Shown here one piece after another: positions 35,586 to 43,618 of a DNA stretch of 64,000 nucleotides. This DNA comes from Planctomycetales bacterium (lineage in GTDB: Bacteria; Planctomycetota; Planctomycetia; Planctomycetales; Planctomycetaceae), in NCBI GenBank assembly GCA_026400835.1, contig JAPLOA010000083.1, positions 1 through 64,000 of the forward strand, read 5' to 3'. The number at the start of each line of letters is the position of its first letter. Position 1 is the stretch's first letter. Below the pieces are notes generated by a model. That model made no database searches. It saw only the letters and a list, made by a program, of their open reading frames with translations, and was not told the origin of the DNA. Position numbers and translations under genes: made by a program.

Positions 35586-36368
35586 ATGCGTCCGTGGATC
35601 CTGGCGGAAACGAATTACGCTCATGTGAAGATGTGTGAGTATCAGGTGGCCGTGTTGCCGATGGGGGCCACGGAGCCTCACAATCTGCATTTGCCGTATG
35701 GGACCGACACGTTCGAGGCTGAAGCCATTGGAAGCCGATCGTGTGAAGCCGCATGGAAGCGAGGAGCCAAAGTGGTCCTGCTGCCGACGATTCCGTATGG
35801 CACGGAGACGAATCAGTCTCAATGCAGCTTGTCGATGAATCTGAATCCTTCAACACTGGCGCGAGTGATTCAGGATCTTGTGGAATCACTGGAAGGACAT
35901 GGCATTCGAAAGCTGTTGATTCTGAATAGTCATGGCGGGAACGAGTTTAAGCCGCTGCTGAGGGAACTGCATGGCAAGACATCCGTGCAATTGTTTCTGT
36001 GTGACTGGTTTCGTGGCCTCACGGCCGACGTAAAGAAAACGATTTTTCAGGAAGCCGATGATCATGCCGGGGAAGTTGAGACCTCGCTGGGACTGGCCTA
36101 CTTTGGCCACCTTGTCGCACAGCATCCGGACGGAAGTCTGGCCGCCGACGACGGTTTGACCGCGGAAACTCGCCTGGAAGCCGTCAACAATGGCTGGGTC
36201 TCGATTACTCGGCCGTGGCATCTGCTGACGACAAACACCGGAGCCGGGAATCCTCACGCGGCAACGGCGGAAAAGGGGCGGCAGTTGATGGAGGTGATGG
36301 TAGATCGGCTTTCGAGATTTCTCTGCGACCTTTCGCATGCGGAGATCGATGCTCGTTTCCCGTTTTAA
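35586..36368 (+). CDS. Creatininase-family amidohydrolase-like protein
   Basis: A 260-residue member of the creatininase family. Metal ligands can be read in LPMGATEPHNLHLPYGTDT (Glu, His and Asp), in the NSHGGNEF motif, and in the Glu of DDHAGEVETS. Family members hydrolyse creatinine or act on cyclic amides, and include the mycofactocin peptidase MftE and a riboflavin-pathway enzyme. No mycofactocin or riboflavin genes are nearby, so the substrate is open. Length is normal. ATG 35586 has GGAGA six bases upstream. Confidence 0.9.
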   Translation: MRPWILAETNYAHVKMCEYQVAVLPMGATEPHNLHLPYGTDTFEAEAIGSRSCEAAWKRGAKVVLLPTIPYGTETNQSQCSLSMNLNPSTLARVIQDLVESLEGHGIRKLLILNSHGGNEFKPLLRELHGKTSVQLFLCDWFRGLTADVKKTIFQEADDHAGEVETSLGLAYFGHLVAQHPDGSLAADDGLTAETRLEAVNNGWVSITRPWHLLTTNTGAGNPHAATAEKGRQLMEVMVDRLSRFLCDLSHAEIDARFPF

Positions 36369-36450
36369 CACCGGGCCGGTTTACGCACACCGTGCGAAGA
36401 GTATACTTTCGCCGTTCTGAGATCTGAAACTGCCGAGGGGAGTCAATTGC

Positions 36451-37482
36451 GTGTCTGAAATCGACGTCTACAAGGAATGGCTGGGAATTCCGGAAGGAGA
36501 TCGTCCGCCGGATTATTATACGTTGTTGCGTCTGGTTATGTTCGAAGACGACGTGGAGAAGATCCGAGGCAATTATCGCAAGCTCAACGGGCATGTGCGA
36601 AAGTATTCGACCGGGCAGTATCTCCTTCGTTCGCAGGAATTGCTGAACGAGATGGCTAAGGCCATGCTTTGCCTGACAGATCCGGACGGAAAGCACGAAT
36701 ACGATCTGTCATTGGGGCGAGAACAGTCAAATACAGAGGAAGATGAGCCAAAGTCCACGCTCGACTATCTCATCGCAAAGAGTCTGATTAAGCGGTCTCA
36801 GGTTTCTGAGATTGAGCATTTTGCGGAAGCGCGAGGACTCAATCATCGCGATGCCGTGATTCAAATGAAGCTGGTTGAGCCGGCCGATGCGACTCGCGCG
36901 CTGGCGGTGGAGTTGCGTTTACCTTACGTTGATCTGGAAGACATGTTGCCGGAAGACAATGTGCTTGACCAGATTCCTCGTCGAGTCGTCAAGAAGCACC
37001 AGTGCCTGCCACTTTTTGAAGATCGCGGACGCCTTCTTGTGGCGTGCATTGATGAACCTTCGCCGGCTCTGGAAGATGAGATTCGACTGCGATGCGGGAT
37101 GCCGATGCGAGCAGTGCTCGCGTTGCCTCGAGCAATTAACCAGGCGATTGCCAAGCACTACGCGCCGGGAATGCGCGAAGACTCGGCGACTGAAGAACCT
37201 GCCGCCAAGTCCAACGGTAAAGCAGCCAAAGGAGAGAGTAGCAAGCCGGAAAAGAAGGCCGCGCCTGCTGCGAAAGCCAAAAGCAAGTCGGCACCGTTAT
37301 CCGCCGAGGAAGCTCAGCAGCGAACCGCGATTTCTGCAATCGTTGCCTGTTGGGCGACGATTGGAACGGCCGGCGTTCTTTACTTCCTGAACGAGCAAAG
37401 CATTCCGTTTTCGTATATGCCCATTCCCTTAGCAATGGGTGGTGCTGTGTTTGGAATCATGAAGGCGACGTACTGCAAATAG
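36451..37482 (+). CDS. J-domain-like/MshEN (GspE N-terminal) membrane fusion
   Basis: A 343-residue protein of four parts. Residues about 19-92 resemble a J-domain (DYYTLLRLVMFEDDVEKI, then ending DPDGKHEYD), but the HPD tripeptide that activates Hsp70 is missing. Residues about 105-235 match the MshEN/type II secretion ATPase N-terminal domain, with LIKRSQVSEI, RLPYVDLEDM and IPRRVVKKHQCLPLFED. A Lys/Ala/Pro-rich linker (240-285) leads to two C-terminal membrane helices (293-314 and 320-340). There is no ATPase domain. MshEN domains can bind cyclic di-GMP, so a membrane-anchored sensor or adaptor is a reasonable guess. GTG 36451 has a GAGGGGAG site eight bases upstream. Confidence 0.82.
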   Translation: MSEIDVYKEWLGIPEGDRPPDYYTLLRLVMFEDDVEKIRGNYRKLNGHVRKYSTGQYLLRSQELLNEMAKAMLCLTDPDGKHEYDLSLGREQSNTEEDEPKSTLDYLIAKSLIKRSQVSEIEHFAEARGLNHRDAVIQMKLVEPADATRALAVELRLPYVDLEDMLPEDNVLDQIPRRVVKKHQCLPLFEDRGRLLVACIDEPSPALEDEIRLRCGMPMRAVLALPRAINQAIAKHYAPGMREDSATEEPAAKSNGKAAKGESSKPEKKAAPAAKAKSKSAPLSAEEAQQRTAISAIVACWATIGTAGVLYFLNEQSIPFSYMPIPLAMGGAVFGIMKATYCK

Positions 37483-37515
37483 CGGCATAGTGGATGCGTG
37501 TTGGGGCGATGAGAA

Positions 37516-37568
37516 TCCCGTCGACGGAGCGACGGGTGTACCGTTCGCCCGTCGCTCCGCCGACGGGA
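37516..37568. repeat. 21-bp inverted repeat, copy 2 of a dispersed family
   Basis: Arms 37516-37536 and 37548-37568 pair with one mismatch. The sequence cggagcgacgggtgtacc followed by cccgtcgctccgccgacggg repeats the palindrome at 15485-15533. It lies between the convergent MshEN-fusion and mobA genes. Confidence 0.82.
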
Positions 37569-37597
37569 AGAGTTGGACGCTGCACAAAGGTCAGTAG

Positions 37598-38239
37598 TTA
37601 GGAGCGGTTTTCCAACTGCTCCAACGCCTTCTCATAGTCCTCAGGATGATTTAAGTTCATCAGTGTCGACAACGTCGGATCGAATACGCGGAGAGATTCC
37701 ACGTCGACTTCCATGGTGTCGACTTCATCGAACAGGAATCGTGGGCGGAGTTTATTCGCGGCTAGTAGTTGCTGCACAACCGCCAGGACTCGCGGGCGAT
37801 AAACGGCCGCCAGTGGATGGTGAAACTGTCCTTCCACGGGAACGGCGATTTCATGGTTCCCGAGATGATCGAAAATCGCGCGAACAAAGCGGGTTGCCAT
37901 CAATGGCACGTCGCAACTTGTGGCGTAGACAGCATCGACATGATCGGGCATGCCTTTCAGGCCGGCGGCAAGTCCCTCCAGTGGTCCGCGGCCCGGGTTT
38001 TCATCGCAGACGACTCGGATTTCAGGCGGAAGTGGTGGGAGAATTTGTCCCTTCGCTGACACCACTGCAATTGCTGAGGAATCGACTTCTTCTGAAAGCA
38101 GTCGGACGATACGCTGCAACATGAGTTCCGGTCCAAAAGGCAGAGTTGCCTTGTCGCGTCCCATGCGGCTGGATTTGCCTCCACACAGGATAATCGCGCC
38201 TTTTTTTGAAGCCTCGTTGTGAAGTGCGGAAACTGACAA
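37598..38239 (-). CDS. mobA: Molybdenum cofactor guanylyltransferase
   Basis: A 213-residue nucleotidyltransferase that attaches GMP to molybdopterin to form the MGD cofactor. The signature AIILCGGKSSRMGRDKATLP (residues about 15-34) binds GTP; VYATSCDVPLMA supplies the metal-binding Asp, and FHHPLAAVYRP follows. The only usable start before the signature is TTG 38239 (or a later GTG), which suggests weak translation. It is divergent from fhcC with 79 bases between them. Formylmethanofuran dehydrogenase-type enzymes use molybdenum or tungsten with such a cofactor, so the pairing is functionally sensible. Confidence 0.92.
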   Translation of the reverse strand: MSVSALHNEASKKGAIILCGGKSSRMGRDKATLPFGPELMLQRIVRLLSEEVDSSAIAVVSAKGQILPPLPPEIRVVCDENPGRGPLEGLAAGLKGMPDHVDAVYATSCDVPLMATRFVRAIFDHLGNHEIAVPVEGQFHHPLAAVYRPRVLAVVQQLLAANKLRPRFLFDEVDTMEVDVESLRVFDPTLSTLMNLNHPEDYEKALEQLENRS

Positions 38240-38318
38240 TTGTGTGAAATCCGTTGAGAAGTTAGTGTCCCGAAACTTGTCTGACCACTGGTTACGATTT
38301 TAGAGGATCACGGGATTC

Positions 38319-39146
38319 ATGGCGATCACATTGACCTACAACGCGGAAACGTCCGTTCCTGTAGAGATTGAAGGATTGACTCCCGACTGGGTCTGCGAGA
38401 AATCCCTTGCTGAGATTGAGCGATTCGAAATCTTCCACGGCAATCGCCGAATTCCTCTGGCAGAAATGTTCGCTGTTTCAGGCGATCCGACTGACGCAGC
38501 CATGGATTTCGTCGGCAATCTTTCCGGTGTTCACTGGATCGGTGCGCACATGAAGAAGGGACAGGTACGAGTCCTTGGTAATGCTGGCCGACATGTGGGC
38601 AGTCAGATGGCTGGCGGAAGAATCATAGTCGAAGGAAACGCCGCTGGCTGGGTCGGTGCCGAAATGCGAAAGGGATTGATCCACATTCGCGGCAACGCCG
38701 GGCATTTGACCGGAGCTGCATACCGGGGATCTACCAAAGGCATGACTGGCGGAACCATCCTGGTCGATGGCAGCGCAGGAAATGAAATTGGACTGACGAT
38801 GCGACGAGGCTTGATCGCCATCGGTGGATCGGCCGGCGATATGCCGGGGTTCAACATGATCGCCGGAACAATTGCCGTCTTCGGTGAGTGCGGCATTCGT
38901 CCGGGGGCAGGAATGCGACGAGGTACATTAGCGCTCTTTGGGCCGAATCCTCCCCAATTGCTTCCGAGTTTTCGTTTCGCATCAACTTATCGACCACAGG
39001 CCGTGCGGCTGATGTTGCGAACCTTGAAAGATGCAGGATTCTCTTTAGATCCAGCGCTGTTTGAAGCGAGTGTTGATCTCTATCACGGTGACCTGGTTTC
39101 CGTGGGACGTGGCGAAATTCTATTTCTGCATCGCGAAGTTGCATAA
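38319..39146 (+). CDS. fhcC: Formylmethanofuran dehydrogenase subunit C (formyltransferase/hydrolase complex C)
   Basis: A 275-residue protein with the C-subunit beta-helix fold: repeated GxxxGxxMxxGxIxVxGxAG units from about residue 75 to 200 (VGSQMAGGRIIVEGNAAGWV, then GAEMRKGLIHIRGNAG). A segment ending in RPGAGMRRGTLALFGP follows. In methylotrophs and planctomycetes, the Fhc complex hydrolyses formyl-tetrahydromethanopterin to formate as the last step of formaldehyde oxidation. The A, B and D subunits are not in the window, so the operon is split. Glycine-rich repeats of this type also occur in glutamate synthase C-domains, but the order fits FwdC/FhcC best. Confidence 0.88.
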   Translation: MAITLTYNAETSVPVEIEGLTPDWVCEKSLAEIERFEIFHGNRRIPLAEMFAVSGDPTDAAMDFVGNLSGVHWIGAHMKKGQVRVLGNAGRHVGSQMAGGRIIVEGNAAGWVGAEMRKGLIHIRGNAGHLTGAAYRGSTKGMTGGTILVDGSAGNEIGLTMRRGLIAIGGSAGDMPGFNMIAGTIAVFGECGIRPGAGMRRGTLALFGPNPPQLLPSFRFASTYRPQAVRLMLRTLKDAGFSLDPALFEASVDLYHGDLVSVGRGEILFLHREVA

Positions 39147-39254
39147 ATCGATCCTGAACATGCATCGACCGGCAACTGACTGCCATGAATCGTCACGGCA
39201 ATCAGTCCTGCGGACCAAAGATACATGTGGCAGGGATTGTTTTGCGACGATCGT

Positions 39255-40295
39255 TTATCGTTCGCGTGTCTTATACTGTCGCTGTTCACCATCGGGACCG
39301 ATCTGGACAGTATAGCTTTCCCCATCTGGTGCGATGGAGGCTTTGACCCACTGGCCCTTGCAGTCGGCAGTCGGTGCAGCGTTAGCGATGAACTCCGATG
39401 GTGCCTGAAGCTCATGGCCGAGATCCACATTAAGATGCAACTGGTACCAGGCCTTCAGTGACTGAACTTCTTTCAGAGTTTTCATGGTCTGCTCCGCCCC
39501 GCCCTTTTTCGGGCCGTTGCACATGACGGCAACGACAGGATCGATCGCAAGGACAAGGGCCGGATTATTGCTGACCGGCAGACCATGATGAGTCACCATA
39601 AACAGGTCGACTTTTCCCACGGGGTTGCGTGGCGTCACCAGCTTGGCTTCGGTGTTCCATGTCAAATCGCCGCAGGTCAGAAATCGAAAGTCACCGAAGC
39701 CAAAAAGAAGGCTCAGGCTGGCGGAGTTGTCGCTGGGATCATCAGGCTGTGGTTGGTGGCGATTGACAAACGGATTGGATTCGCCAACGCCGGTCAGCAC
39801 CTCTCGTCCGGATGTTATCACCTTGACTGCCAACGGCGTCTTTCCCGATTTGAGCGGCAGAGAATCTCCCACGTGCAAAGCTTTGGACGCGTTCTGAGAA
39901 GCCGCGCGGTAAGCGGCGATGCGATCCGGATACAGAGGATCCTCGGCCAGATCGTCCGGGATGCCTCGATCCCAGAACTGCCCAATTCCAAACTTCGCAG
40001 CCAACGCAGCGTGATTACCGAAGTGATCGAGATGCCAGTGGGAAACCACGGCATGGTCGATCTTCTTCAGTCCAGCGATATCTTTCGCCACGTGAATAAT
40101 TCTGTCGAGATCACGTGCTTGATTGTCGGGATATCCGGAGTCGATCAGGATCGATTCCTTGAAAGGCGTCACAATCAAAGTCGCCGCGCCGCCCTCGACA
40201 TCAATGAAGTAAAGATCCAGAGATCCTTCGTCCGCTGTTGTCTGTTGATTGATCAGGATGGCGATTGCGATGACGATGGAAGCAAGTCGTTGCAT
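39255..40295 (-). CDS. Secreted MBL-fold metallohydrolase (ComEC-C-like)
   Basis: A 346-residue metallo-beta-lactamase-fold protein with a signal peptide (residues 1-22, MQRLASIVIAIAILINQQTT). The metal site is VVSHWHLDHFGNH, with ILIDSGYPDNQARDLDRII before it and FLTCGDLTWNTE and FMVTHHGLPVSNN after it. It resembles the soluble C-terminal hydrolase domain of ComEC. The substrate may be a phosphodiester or lactone; it cannot be assigned. GAGG lies nine bases before ATG 40295. It converges with fhcC. Confidence 0.87.
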   Translation of the reverse strand: MQRLASIVIAIAILINQQTTADEGSLDLYFIDVEGGAATLIVTPFKESILIDSGYPDNQARDLDRIIHVAKDIAGLKKIDHAVVSHWHLDHFGNHAALAAKFGIGQFWDRGIPDDLAEDPLYPDRIAAYRAASQNASKALHVGDSLPLKSGKTPLAVKVITSGREVLTGVGESNPFVNRHQPQPDDPSDNSASLSLLFGFGDFRFLTCGDLTWNTEAKLVTPRNPVGKVDLFMVTHHGLPVSNNPALVLAIDPVVAVMCNGPKKGGAEQTMKTLKEVQSLKAWYQLHLNVDLGHELQAPSEFIANAAPTADCKGQWVKASIAPDGESYTVQIGPDGEQRQYKTRER

Positions 40296-40609
40296 GCGTG
40301 ATACCTCGTGTGAGCAGTGGTGGTAAGTCGGGACATCCGAAGCAACGGTCTTCTGCTCTTTCAGAGCGATATCGAATCGCGCGAAGGAGCAAAGGGCATT
40401 GCCGTATGTTTCTCACCGCTACTATACACGGGCTCGTATTCGGCGTCAGTTGATCATACCGTTCGACGATCAGATATATGTGCCCCGGAGAGTTCCAGAC
40501 ACCTTTTTCAATGGCCTGACAGGCCAGGTGTGTCTGATTCGAAACTATCGATCTCACTATCCTGAACGGCAGCTGAAATCAATCGCTGCAGCTCGTGGGT
40601 GCCTGTGAG
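40296..40609. other. Intergenic stretch with REP-like hairpin
   Basis: This 314-base gap lies upstream of the MBL gene and downstream of the lipoprotein gene, both on the minus strand. Its only notable content is a nested hairpin at 40495-40536: tggcct/aggcca (40512-40526) inside ccagacacct and an imperfect aggtgtgtctg. It may serve as the MBL promoter region; no -35/-10 pair is clear. Confidence 0.45.
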
Positions 40610-42982
40610 TTACTCAACAGGAATTTCGATCGGGTGCTGGCTGGGATCGGTAATCGTACTACGACGGCCACTTGCGGGCTTAGTTGCCGTCTCTTGTTCC
40701 GGCTTCGGTTTCGCAGCGGTGGCGCCCGTGAAGTAAACAACGCCGTCGTACTCTTCCGACTGCGTTGCCGACTTCGGACGAGTCGTTGGTAGAGCTGAAT
40801 CTGAGCTTGATGTCGGTGCTTTGGTTCTTACGGCCGATGACGGCCCGAAATGCAGCGTCCCCGTTTGTTGACTGGCCGGCGCGGTTTTTGGCAGCGGATC
40901 TTCTTCAGTGAAGTCGAGGCCCTCAAGCGGTGCGTCTGCAGTCTGAGTCGACTTTGGTTTGCCATAAGACTGGAGGGTCAGGTTGCCTGCCGGTTTACCG
41001 ATGCCGGTTCCAACAGCTCGCACAACTCCGCCATCGGTTTCCGGGGAGTCATTGAAGCGAGCCTGTTTAATGCCGCCGCTGGGGTCGTTCAGGAATTGCT
41101 GTGCAATTACCTGTCGCAGAGTTTTACGAAGTTCAAGTTGAGTTCCATCGGTCTGTTTGATGGAGACTTCATCAATCACCCACGATGTATTTTCTTTCAG
41201 TAACAACACCGTCACTTCTGGTTGTCCATCACCGGCCAGTTCGATCTTTGCTCTTTGCTCAGTTGATTGAGTACGCTGGACTGGCATGCGGAGCAGTTCC
41301 GGCAACGCTTGATATTGTTCCGGTACGGCAGGCAGATTGCTCCAGACAAGACGATTGAAATCCAGAGAGCTGTGCTTTCTGATCGATTGGATGTCCTGAT
41401 TCTCCCAGGCATTCGCCAATTCGATGACAGGGACAGTCAGCATCAGCTGTGTTCGCAGTGAAGCGACGCCAGCGGAGGGATCCGGGTATTGAATATCTTC
41501 AACCTTCAGATCACCATTTTCGTCTCGCATCAGCACGCTGCAGATCTGCCCGTTCGCAGACTGGAATTCAAGTTCAGTCACTTCGCCACGCACATGGCTG
41601 TTCTGCAGATTCATTTCGCCTGAGGGGATTCCAGTGAGCGGCAGTCCATCCATCAGCGAGGGATCGATATGACTCCAGACGGATTCGACAAGATCTCTTG
41701 TTGAAATCTGTCGCAACATCGGGAGGTCATGAGACTGAAGAGCCGACAGGAACAGTGTGCCTCGTGCCGGGGCAGTAAATGCTGACTTCAGGGTGCGCTG
41801 TTGCTGTGTCTGACGATCGTAAATCGTGACGTCTTCAATGATAAACTCCGCCTCAACCGCAGCAGTGACAGGACGTTTCCGGTCATCTTTGGCGTCGGCA
41901 ACGTCAGGAGTTGTCAGATCAATTCGCACGACAGTGGCATCGTCGGGAATCATCACCGTCAATTGTCCGGCGAACGATTGGATCTCAAAATCTTTTGGTG
42001 CGAATTCAGGAGAAGGCAGCTTGATCATTGTCAGATCACCGACACTGATCGCATTCCTGAAGAACTTTTCTTCGGTCAGTTTCTGCAGGCGTTCCTGATT
42101 ATCTTCCTGATAGGCAGCCAGGAAGTCGGTCACCGCATTCATGGCTCGTGCCTGACGAAGAACAGAGCCCGGATGGTCGTCAGATTTGCGTTTACGAATT
42201 TCCAGATCGGAGACCAGCCACTTGTCGTCCTGTCGTGCGACCTTCAACAGCATGAAACCGTTCTTTGAAGGCATCTTCACGACAGCATCGGATTCGTTCA
42301 TCTGGGCTTCCGGACGGCGAGCCATACCGGATTCGCATTCGGCGGAGATCTGAGCAATCATCTGCTGCATCCATGGTTCAGGCAGCTTTTCAAGCGGTCC
42401 TCGGAGTTCTAAGTTGACAGCCTGAAGAACCGCACTGCGATCGGCTGATTCCCAGGTCTTCAGGAACTCGCGAATTGTCAACAGAAGGTCCATGACTTCG
42501 ACAGAAGATTTTGTGGCGCGAGTGCCCTTCTTCTGCTGACGCAGCATGACATCATCAACGACCCAGCGATTTTTGACGTCATCTTTGACGATGATGAACT
42601 GGTACCTGGTGCCTTCTTTTTCTTCCTTGGCGACGGCTTCAAGTCGATTGGCTTCCAGCTCTTTGGATTCGACGACTTCCAGCTTCGTTTTGGGAAGGTT
42701 CAGGATTTCCAGATCTTTGAAAGCATCCGGAGATCGCATCGCCTTTTGTTCAAATCGAGTGGAAACGATGCGACGAAACGCCGCTTCGTTGTTTTCCGCA
42801 ATCGCGTCTGTAAACAGTCCAACAACGCGCTGTTCTGTCCCGTGACCGTCCATAATTGACGGTTTCAGGTTTGATGGCTTCAGCATCTCTGTGTTCAACA
42901 GTGAACTGGCACATCCTGTCGCCGACACACTGAGCCCACCGGCCAGCATCAGAACTATCGAGAGTCGGTAAGAGCGGTGCAT
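40610..42982 (-). CDS. Large lipoprotein with repeated NTF2-like modules
   Basis: A 790-residue exported lipoprotein. The signal peptide ends in a lipobox with Cys24 (SATGCASS). I see about five repeats of some 100-150 residues, each starting with a helix of the type (hydrophobic)-x-x-(F/L)-x-x-A-x-x-x-x-(D/N) and a later strand ending in an acidic VxD: LFTDAIAENNEAAFRRIVST, FLKTWESADRSAVLQAVN, FLAAYQEDNQERLQKLTEE, FLSALQSHDLPMLRQISTRD and LANAWENQDIQSIRKHSSLD. That pattern suggests tandem SnoaL/NTF2-like folds. The C-terminal about 180 residues are low-complexity Pro/Thr/Ser. It lies downstream of the FtsK-like gene. AGGAG lies eight bases before ATG 42982. Function unknown. Confidence 0.82.
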   Translation of the reverse strand: MHRSYRLSIVLMLAGGLSVSATGCASSLLNTEMLKPSNLKPSIMDGHGTEQRVVGLFTDAIAENNEAAFRRIVSTRFEQKAMRSPDAFKDLEILNLPKTKLEVVESKELEANRLEAVAKEEKEGTRYQFIIVKDDVKNRWVVDDVMLRQQKKGTRATKSSVEVMDLLLTIREFLKTWESADRSAVLQAVNLELRGPLEKLPEPWMQQMIAQISAECESGMARRPEAQMNESDAVVKMPSKNGFMLLKVARQDDKWLVSDLEIRKRKSDDHPGSVLRQARAMNAVTDFLAAYQEDNQERLQKLTEEKFFRNAISVGDLTMIKLPSPEFAPKDFEIQSFAGQLTVMIPDDATVVRIDLTTPDVADAKDDRKRPVTAAVEAEFIIEDVTIYDRQTQQQRTLKSAFTAPARGTLFLSALQSHDLPMLRQISTRDLVESVWSHIDPSLMDGLPLTGIPSGEMNLQNSHVRGEVTELEFQSANGQICSVLMRDENGDLKVEDIQYPDPSAGVASLRTQLMLTVPVIELANAWENQDIQSIRKHSSLDFNRLVWSNLPAVPEQYQALPELLRMPVQRTQSTEQRAKIELAGDGQPEVTVLLLKENTSWVIDEVSIKQTDGTQLELRKTLRQVIAQQFLNDPSGGIKQARFNDSPETDGGVVRAVGTGIGKPAGNLTLQSYGKPKSTQTADAPLEGLDFTEEDPLPKTAPASQQTGTLHFGPSSAVRTKAPTSSSDSALPTTRPKSATQSEEYDGVVYFTGATAAKPKPEQETATKPASGRRSTITDPSQHPIEIPVE

Positions 42983-43618
42983 ACAAACACTCCTGCCAGC
43001 TCATCAGTGGATTGATCGCAAACGATCAGAGTCCAAATGGCTGGACAGACAACGAAAGGGATAGGAAAACTGACTTACCTCCGACACACCGTTCAGAAGG
43101 AGTGACTGAAGATTCGTCGGAGGGGAGCACAAGAAGGGATGATCTCAGCGCTGTCCGCACAGCGCGAACGCGCAGAGTGAGGACCAGTGCTGAGGTTGTC
43201 TCAGTTCTTTCCCTGGCGGTCAACATGCGTCCGGGATCTCAACGTGTGTTGGTTTGCAAGTCAGACGCGACGAGTTGCTTATTCCGGCGAATTCAGCAAC
43301 TTCTTTGCAGAATCTGCCTGCCGCCTCCGGATCGGATTCAGTACATCGGCAAAAACTGCTGCAGAGCTCCAGAATCCAGCCCTGGTTGTTGTCAGGGCGA
43401 TTCTCATGCAGACCCATGGGTCTTGAAAGAGGCATGCGAAAATCCGCGACTCGATAAACGACTCTGACAGCTGTCGTCCCGAAGTTGCCTGTTGCTCCCA
43501 TTGAGTATTTCGCTTTGCAGGCAGCGGTAAACAAAAACAGCGTGCCTGTGAACCATTGAAGATTCACAGGCACGCTGCTGAATGAGACAAAGTCGTTATG
43601 ACCAGACCTCTCGTCGTG
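42983..43618. other. Intergenic region between FtsK-like and lipoprotein genes
   Basis: This 636-base non-coding region on the minus strand follows the FtsK-like gene and precedes the lipoprotein gene. It contains a clear terminator (listed at 43531-43577) and about 500 bases that must carry the lipoprotein promoter. Short open frames here are not protein-like. Confidence 0.5.
43531..43577 (-). terminator. Rho-independent terminator of the FtsK-like gene
   Basis: A perfect 15-bp stem (43538-43552 with 43563-43577; arm cagcgtgcctgtgaa) has a 10-base loop. Read on the minus strand it is followed by TTTTTGTTT. It lies 42 bases past the stop codon at 43619. Confidence 0.88.

Noticed and set aside
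35125-35889. N-terminal extension of the sulfatase frame
   Set aside because: The true start is set by a signal peptide and the sulfatase opening motif at 35124; upstream translation is Arg/Ser-rich noise and covers a repeat and part of the creatininase gene.
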